Part shown: piece by piece, positions 60,043-64,000 of the stretch
Position numbering within the stretch: position 1 is the stretch's first letter
Layout: the number at the start of each line of letters is the position of its first letter
Source: an uncultured Alteromonadaceae bacterium
GTDB lineage: Bacteria > Pseudomonadota > Gammaproteobacteria > Enterobacterales > Alteromonadaceae
Reading direction: 5' to 3'
NCBI GenBank assembly: GCA_947501935.1
Contig: CANMXU010000028.1
Location: forward strand, 1-64,000
Length of the DNA stretch: 64,000 nt
Program-made: the position numbers and the translations under genes
The notes under the pieces: generated by a model
Database searches by the model: none
Told to the model about the DNA's origin: nothing
Seen by the model: only the letters and a program-made list of their open reading frames with translations

Positions 60043-60312
60043 AATATATTTCTCTGCAAATAGTAAACTAATTGGCTTCATCACGAAAAAGTAAGCCAAT
60101 AAAACCGCAATAACAGAAACAAAAAACCACGCACTTTGTAAATTCGCCAATAATAAAAACGGTGGAATAAGCATAAACAGCTTAATTACATTCATAATAA
60201 ATTTTTCTGGCGCGGTCAGCTTTTCCATCGCTATATTTAAAATGGCCTGTCTTTGTTTAACGGAATAATTTTTTAGTTGTGGCAATTGATTTGAAGAAAA
60301 ATAAATGGTCAT
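60010..60312 (-). CDS. Small membrane protein of unknown function (possibly DUF6170)
   Basis: 100 residues: IYFSSNQLPQLKNYSVKQRQ at the start, a basic helix, then two hydrophobic segments (about 44-64, FIMNVIKLFMLIPPFLLLA, and 70-90, WFFVSVIAVLLAYFFVM). The YFSSxQLPxL...QRQ opening reminds me of the family named DUF6170, but I am not certain. ATG 60312 is chosen over an in-frame TTG at 60336 because the recognisable pattern starts there. It ends inside a shared terminator hairpin with mlaA and is divergent from ribH. Confidence 0.65.
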   Translation of the reverse strand: MTIYFSSNQLPQLKNYSVKQRQAILNIAMEKLTAPEKFIMNVIKLFMLIPPFLLLANLQSAWFFVSVIAVLLAYFFVMKPISLLFAEKYIEKAIKQVNLN

Positions 60313-60643
60313 AAATTCTGTTGGGTATTCGGACAAATTGGTGAATGGCGCTTATGTTAACTTAATCGTTGTAAATCTGGTAGGGCAGTGCTTTATTTGT
60401 TTGTATAAGTTACCGACTTCTTGAACATTTTTTGCAACTGTTCGGCTGGAAAGTTTGCACAATATTGCCAATACTTAGAAGCAAGCTAGCGATTCACGCA
60501 GAACTTTTTTATAGCTATACCAGTATCCCTCTAAGTTTTAACAACGGCATTACAATTGATTAAGGTAAATGTGTATAAACGAGTACCTAACTTCCTTCGG
60601 ATTTGATAGAATGCGGCAAATTTTTATCGTAGGTGATTTATAG
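60313..60643. other. Divergent region upstream of ribH
   Basis: 331 bases with no gene. A -10-like TAGAAT lies at 60607-60612, preceded by TTGA, and AGGTGA precedes the ribH start; no matching -35 is clear. I looked for an FMN riboswitch fold and saw no conserved RFN-type segments. Confidence 0.55.
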
Positions 60644-61108
60644 ATGAATGTAATAGAAGCTAATTTTGAAGCATCAGGCAAGAAGTTCGCGATAGTCGTT
60701 TCGCGTTTTAATAGTTTTGTTGTAGAAAGTTTACTTGAAGGTGCTGTTGATGCACTTAAACGCCATGGCAATGTTGCTGATAACGATATTACAGTTATCC
60801 GTGTTCCAGGCGCTTATGAATTACCTGTAGCGGCAAAGCGCATTGCTGAAAAAGGTGAGTTCGACGCTATTATTGCTATTGGTGCAGTTATTCGAGGTGG
60901 TACGCCACATTTCGATTTTGTTGCCGGCGAATGTAATAAAGGCTTAGCACAAGTCGCTATGGAATATACTTTACCTGTAGCATTTGGTGTTATTACTACC
61001 GATACCATTGAACAAGCCATTGACCGCGCGGGTACTAAAGCCGGTAATAAAGGCGCAGAAGCCGCATTAAGTGCTCTAGAAATGGTTAACGTTCTAGGCA
61101 AACTTTAA
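60644..61108 (+). CDS. ribH: 6,7-dimethyl-8-ribityllumazine synthase RibH
   Basis: 154 residues: VSRFNSFVVESLLEGAVDAL, VPGAYELPVAAKRIA, AIIAIGAVIRGGTPHFDFVAGE and the catalytic-loop His, PVAFGVITTDTIEQAIDRAG. It condenses 5-amino-6-ribitylaminouracil with dihydroxybutanone phosphate in riboflavin synthesis. Starts the ribH-nusB-thiL-pgpA group, a common gammaproteobacterial order (often with ribBA or ribE upstream, absent here). Followed by nusB after 15 bases. Confidence 0.96.
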   Translation: MNVIEANFEASGKKFAIVVSRFNSFVVESLLEGAVDALKRHGNVADNDITVIRVPGAYELPVAAKRIAEKGEFDAIIAIGAVIRGGTPHFDFVAGECNKGLAQVAMEYTLPVAFGVITTDTIEQAIDRAGTKAGNKGAEAALSALEMVNVLGKL

Positions 61109-61123
61109 GTTTTGGAGATCTAA

Positions 61124-61540
61124 GTGAAACCATCACCTAGAAGAAAAGCCCGTGAATTAGCAGTGCAAGCTGTTTATTCATGGCAGTTAAGTCAAAATTC
61201 AGTCACAGATATAGAGTCTACTTTTTTAGTGGATAACAGTGCTAGACGTTTTGATATTGAATATTTTCAACAATTATTTCGTGGCGTAACTACACAACTT
61301 AGTCAATTAGACCAAGCGATTAGCCCATATGTTGATCGTCCTATTGATGATATAGATCACGTTGAAAAGTCAATATTGCGTGTTGCAGTGTATGAGCTAT
61401 CAGACTGTAAAGATGTTCCTTATCGTGTTGTTATCAATGAAGCTATTGAACTGGCAAAAGTTTTTGCTGCTGATGACAGCCACAAATTTATTAATGGTGT
61501 TTTAGATAAAGCTGTGAAAGATCTTCGTCCTGAAGAATAA
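61124..61540 (+). CDS. nusB: Transcription antitermination protein NusB
   Basis: 138 residues: SPRRKARELAVQAVYSWQLS, YVDRPIDDIDHVEKSILRVAVYEL and VVINEAIELAKVFAADDSHKFINGVLDK, all NusB motifs. It binds boxA RNA with NusE in rRNA antitermination. TGGAG precedes the start GTG at 61124. Three bases before the first possible thiL start. Confidence 0.96.
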   Translation: MKPSPRRKARELAVQAVYSWQLSQNSVTDIESTFLVDNSARRFDIEYFQQLFRGVTTQLSQLDQAISPYVDRPIDDIDHVEKSILRVAVYELSDCKDVPYRVVINEAIELAKVFAADDSHKFINGVLDKAVKDLRPEE

Positions 61541-61567
61541 TCATTGCTGCTCTTTAATGAAAAACCT

Positions 61568-62539
61568 ATGAAAGAATTTGAACTGATTAAACACTACTTT
61601 GCTGAGCAAGGTTTAACCCGAAGAGATGTGATACTCGGTATCGGTGATGATTGCGCGATAGTGCAGCCTGCTGAGCGTCAACATATTGCGGTTACCACCG
61701 ACACATTAGTAGCTGGGGTGCATTTTCCTATGCAAACCTCTGCCCGTGCTATTGGTCATAAAGTAGTTGCGGTCAGTTTATCTGATTTAGCTGCAATGGG
61801 CGCTGAGCCTACTTGGATCTCGTTAGCGATCACCTTACCTAGTATTGATGAAGCTTGGGCAAAAGATTTTTGCCAAGGTGTTTTTGAACTTTGTGAATTT
61901 TACAATGTTCAACTCATAGGTGGTGATACTACGCAAGGGCCATTAAGTGTTACGGTTACCGCACAAGGTATGGTTCCTGCGGGTAAACATATTACCAGAA
62001 CGGGCGCGAAGCCCGGTGATTGGTTATATGTTACTGAAGAAGTGGGGGATGCGGCATTAGCGCTACAACATATTTTAGGTAAAGTTGAAATTGAAGAACG
62101 CTTTCAAGCTGACATTATCAAGAAGTTAGACTACCCAAGACCAAGAGCGCTAGCCGGACAAGCATTGCGGGAATACGCCACGTCAGCCATTGACATTTCA
62201 GATGGCGTATTAGCCGATCTTAAGCATATTTGTGATGGTTCAAACGTTGGCGCAAATATTGTGCTTGACGATTTGCCAATTTCAACCATATTACATGACA
62301 CCTTAGGCCAAGAAGCTGGCGTTGAACTTGCCTTAAATGGTGGTGACGACTACGAGTTATTGTTCACGGTATCTCAAGACAATAAAGTTGGTATGGAAAC
62401 CGCGTTAGCCAATGTTGGCGTAACAGTTACTTGTATTGGCCAAATTAATACCTCAAATAAAATTACTACTACCTTGAATAATAAACCGGTTTTGATTGAT
62501 AAACAGGGTTTTGAGCATTTTAGTGGTAATAATGACTGA
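61568..62539 (+). CDS. thiL: Thiamine-monophosphate kinase ThiL
   Basis: 323 residues: MKEFELIKHYF start, GIGDDCAIVQPAE, TTDTLVAGVHFP, KVVAVSLSDLAAMGAEPTW, LIGGDTTQGPLSVTVTA, AIDISDGVLADLKHIC and LNGGDDYELLFTV, the glycine/aspartate motifs that bind Mg-ATP and thiamine phosphate. It makes thiamine diphosphate. ATG 61568 is preferred; an in-frame TTG at 61544 lies four bases after nusB but the added residues are not family-like. Overlaps pgpA by eight bases. Confidence 0.95.
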   Translation: MKEFELIKHYFAEQGLTRRDVILGIGDDCAIVQPAERQHIAVTTDTLVAGVHFPMQTSARAIGHKVVAVSLSDLAAMGAEPTWISLAITLPSIDEAWAKDFCQGVFELCEFYNVQLIGGDTTQGPLSVTVTAQGMVPAGKHITRTGAKPGDWLYVTEEVGDAALALQHILGKVEIEERFQADIIKKLDYPRPRALAGQALREYATSAIDISDGVLADLKHICDGSNVGANIVLDDLPISTILHDTLGQEAGVELALNGGDDYELLFTVSQDNKVGMETALANVGVTVTCIGQINTSNKITTTLNNKPVLIDKQGFEHFSGNND

Positions 62540-63029
62540 GCCAAAAACTTTAGATAAAGCCAATACCAAGTCGACTGATAACTTTAAACTTAGTGATCCT
62601 GTTCACTTTTTAGCTTTGGGTTTTGGCAGTGGCTTAGCACCTAAAGCACCAGGTACTTTTGGTACGCTTGCGGCGATTCCAGTGTACTTATTGTTGTCAG
62701 GCTTAAGCTTACCAGTATATGGCGCTATTGTGGCCTTGGTGTGCTTATTTGGTATTTATATTTGCGGAAAAGCTGCTACTGACGCCGGTGTTCATGATCA
62801 CGGCGCGATTGTTTGGGATGAAATTGCCGGTTACTTGATCACTATGCTGATGTTGCCCGCTACATGGCAAACAATAATTACCGGCTTTATACTGTTTCGT
62901 ATTTTCGATATTTTCAAACCTTGGCCAATTTCTTATATTGATAAACATTGCCATGGTGGTGTTGGCATTATGCTTGACGATATTATCGCTGGGTTTTTAG
63001 CGCTTGCTTGTATGCATTTGATTTTTTAA
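62532..63029 (+). CDS. pgpA: Phosphatidylglycerophosphatase A PgpA
   Basis: 165 residues: HFLALGFGSGLAPKAPGTFGTLAAIPVYLLL, HDHGAIVWDEIAGYLITML (active-site acidic residues), RIFDIFKPWPISYID and GVGIMLDDIIAGFLA. It dephosphorylates phosphatidylglycerophosphate in the inner membrane. ATG 62532 lies inside the thiL end; an in-frame start at 62496 is less likely. Convergent with serA, separated by a shared terminator. Confidence 0.95.
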   Translation: MTEPKTLDKANTKSTDNFKLSDPVHFLALGFGSGLAPKAPGTFGTLAAIPVYLLLSGLSLPVYGAIVALVCLFGIYICGKAATDAGVHDHGAIVWDEIAGYLITMLMLPATWQTIITGFILFRIFDIFKPWPISYIDKHCHGGVGIMLDDIIAGFLALACMHLIF

Positions 63030-63075
63030 TCATAAAAATATCGTTATAACCATCAGTAAACGTAAATCGAATTCA

Positions 63076-63116
63076 TAAAAAACGGCAAGTCATTAAATGA
63101 CTTGCCGTTTTTTATG
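63076..63116. terminator. Bidirectional terminator between pgpA and serA
   Basis: AAAAACGGCAAGTCA and TGACTTGCCGTTTTT pair perfectly around a TTAA-type loop and carry A/T runs at both sides, so it works in both directions. Confidence 0.93.
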
Positions 63117-63169
63117 TAGGTTATAAGCAAACATCCTGCTTGTTTGCTTTAACCTTTTAAGCTGTAAAC

Positions 63170-64000
63170 TTATTCGTGAATAATACGAGCTCTGATAGTG
63201 CCATCAATCTCTTTTAACGCTTTTAACGCAATGGCGCTGTGCTCTGCTTCAATATCAATAACTACATAACCAATTTGGTCATCAGTTTGTAAATACTGTG
63301 CAGCAATGTTGATATTATTATCAGCAAACGCTTGGTTAATTTTAGTTAAAACACCCGCTTGGTTTTTGTGAATATGTAGTAAACGGCTAGTGCCTGAATG
63401 CTCTGGTAAAGATACTTCAGGGAAATTAACTGCTGATAACGATGAACCATTATCAGAATACTTAGCTAGCTTACTCGCAACTTCTAAACCAATATTTTCT
63501 TGAGCTTCTTTAGTACTACCACCAATGTGCGGCGTTAAAATAACATTGTCTAAACCACGTAATGGTGAAATAAACTCGTCATCGTTACTTTTTGGCTCTA
63601 CCGGGAATACATCAATTGCTGCACCGGCAATTTTATTTTCCTTAATTGCTTCAGCTAAGGCTTCAATATCTACTACCGTACCGCGAGAAGCATTAATGAA
63701 AATAGAACCTTGTTTCATAACGTCGAATTCAGCAGCGCCCATCATATTTTGGGTTTGTCTGGTTTCAGGAACGTGTAGGCTAATAACATCGGCTTCTTTT
63801 AATAAAGCAGTTAATGTTGGCGTTTGGCTTGCGTTACCTAACGGTAATTTGGTTTCTAAGTCGTAAAAACGAACGCGCATACCAAGCGTTTCAGCAATAA
63901 TACCTAATTGAGTACCAATGTGGCCGTAACCAATAATGCCTAAGGTTTTGCCACGTGCTTCAACCGAACCTGCGGCAGACTTATTCCATACACCACGATG
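63170..64000 (-). CDS. serA: D-3-phosphoglycerate dehydrogenase SerA (partial, N-terminus outside window)
   Basis: The frame stays open to the window edge; 277 codons are visible of an expected 400 or so. The first visible part reads HRGVWNKSAAGSVEARGKTL, then the NAD-binding GYGHIGTQLG, then INASRGTVVDIEALAEAI, AAIDVFPVEPKS, NVILTPHIGGSTKEAQENIG with the catalytic His, and a C-terminal ACT domain (IHKNQAGVLTKINQAF, NINIAAQYLQT) for serine feedback. It oxidises 3-phosphoglycerate as the first step in serine synthesis. An internal ATG at 63880 is not the real start. Confidence 0.96.
   Translation of the reverse strand, partial: HRGVWNKSAAGSVEARGKTLGIIGYGHIGTQLGIIAETLGMRVRFYDLETKLPLGNASQTPTLTALLKEADVISLHVPETRQTQNMMGAAEFDVMKQGSIFINASRGTVVDIEALAEAIKENKIAGAAIDVFPVEPKSNDDEFISPLRGLDNVILTPHIGGSTKEAQENIGLEVASKLAKYSDNGSSLSAVNFPEVSLPEHSGTSRLLHIHKNQAGVLTKINQAFADNNINIAAQYLQTDDQIGYVVIDIEAEHSAIALKALKEIDGTIRARIIHE

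Noticed and set aside
60313..60643. Possible FMN riboswitch before ribH
   Set aside because: No recognisable RFN-type conserved segments or terminator/antiterminator pair were seen.

Overview
The window is almost entirely one polar-flagellum and chemotaxis locus of a marine gammaproteobacterium, followed by a short housekeeping stretch. The AT-rich sequence, the Vibrio/Pseudomonas-type regulators (FlrA-FlrB-FlrC, FlhF-FlhG), the H-ring proteins FlgT/FlgO/FlgP and the proteins themselves suggest Alteromonadales, most likely a Colwelliaceae member (Colwellia/Thalassotalea-like). That placement is recognition from memory, not a database search.

Layout. 1-5130: a TrhA/hemolysin III membrane protein, flgT (-), flgO-flgP (+) and flgA-flgM-flgN (-). 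5298-18184: cheV, cheR, flgBCDE, then (after a terminator, a hexamer repeat and a new sigma-54 promoter) flgFGHIJKL. 18353-24485: two near-identical flagellins separated by an unusual TPR plus SGNH-like protein, then flaG and fliD. 24530-25715: a minus-strand block fliS-fliT and a small unknown gene, inverted relative to fliD. 26139-30410: flrA, flrB, flrC. 30585-44309: fliEFGHIJ, fliK, fliLMNOPQR, flhB. 44461-59059: flhA, flhF, flhG, fliA, cheYZAB, a MotA/MotB-type stator pair, parC, parP, cheW and a DUF2802 protein. 59140-63029: mlaA, a small membrane protein (-), ribH, nusB, thiL, pgpA. 63170-64000: 3' part of serA (-), cut by the window edge.

The genes encode nearly all of a flagellum: export gate and ATPase, C-ring, MS ring, rod, hook, L/P rings, H ring, junction proteins, filament, cap and chaperones. 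They also encode the number/position control pair FlhF-FlhG, a full CheA-type signalling pathway with its ParC/ParP polar positioning system, and one stator. No methyl-accepting chemoreceptor, MotX/MotY or second stator is present here. Readable promoters fit a four-tier hierarchy: sigma-54-type elements precede flgF, flagellin 1, flrB, fliE, flhA and fliK (weaker ones flgB and flgO), while strong sigma-28-type elements precede flgM and flagellin 2.

I did not find a wholly new multi-gene system. The least explained elements are the TPR-SGNH protein between the flagellins, the inverted fliS-fliT block with its unknown 104-residue protein, the sigma-28 promoter built into a terminator before flagellin 2, and the flgE-flgF spacer. 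No rRNA, tRNA, CRISPR, insertion sequence or prophage gene was seen.
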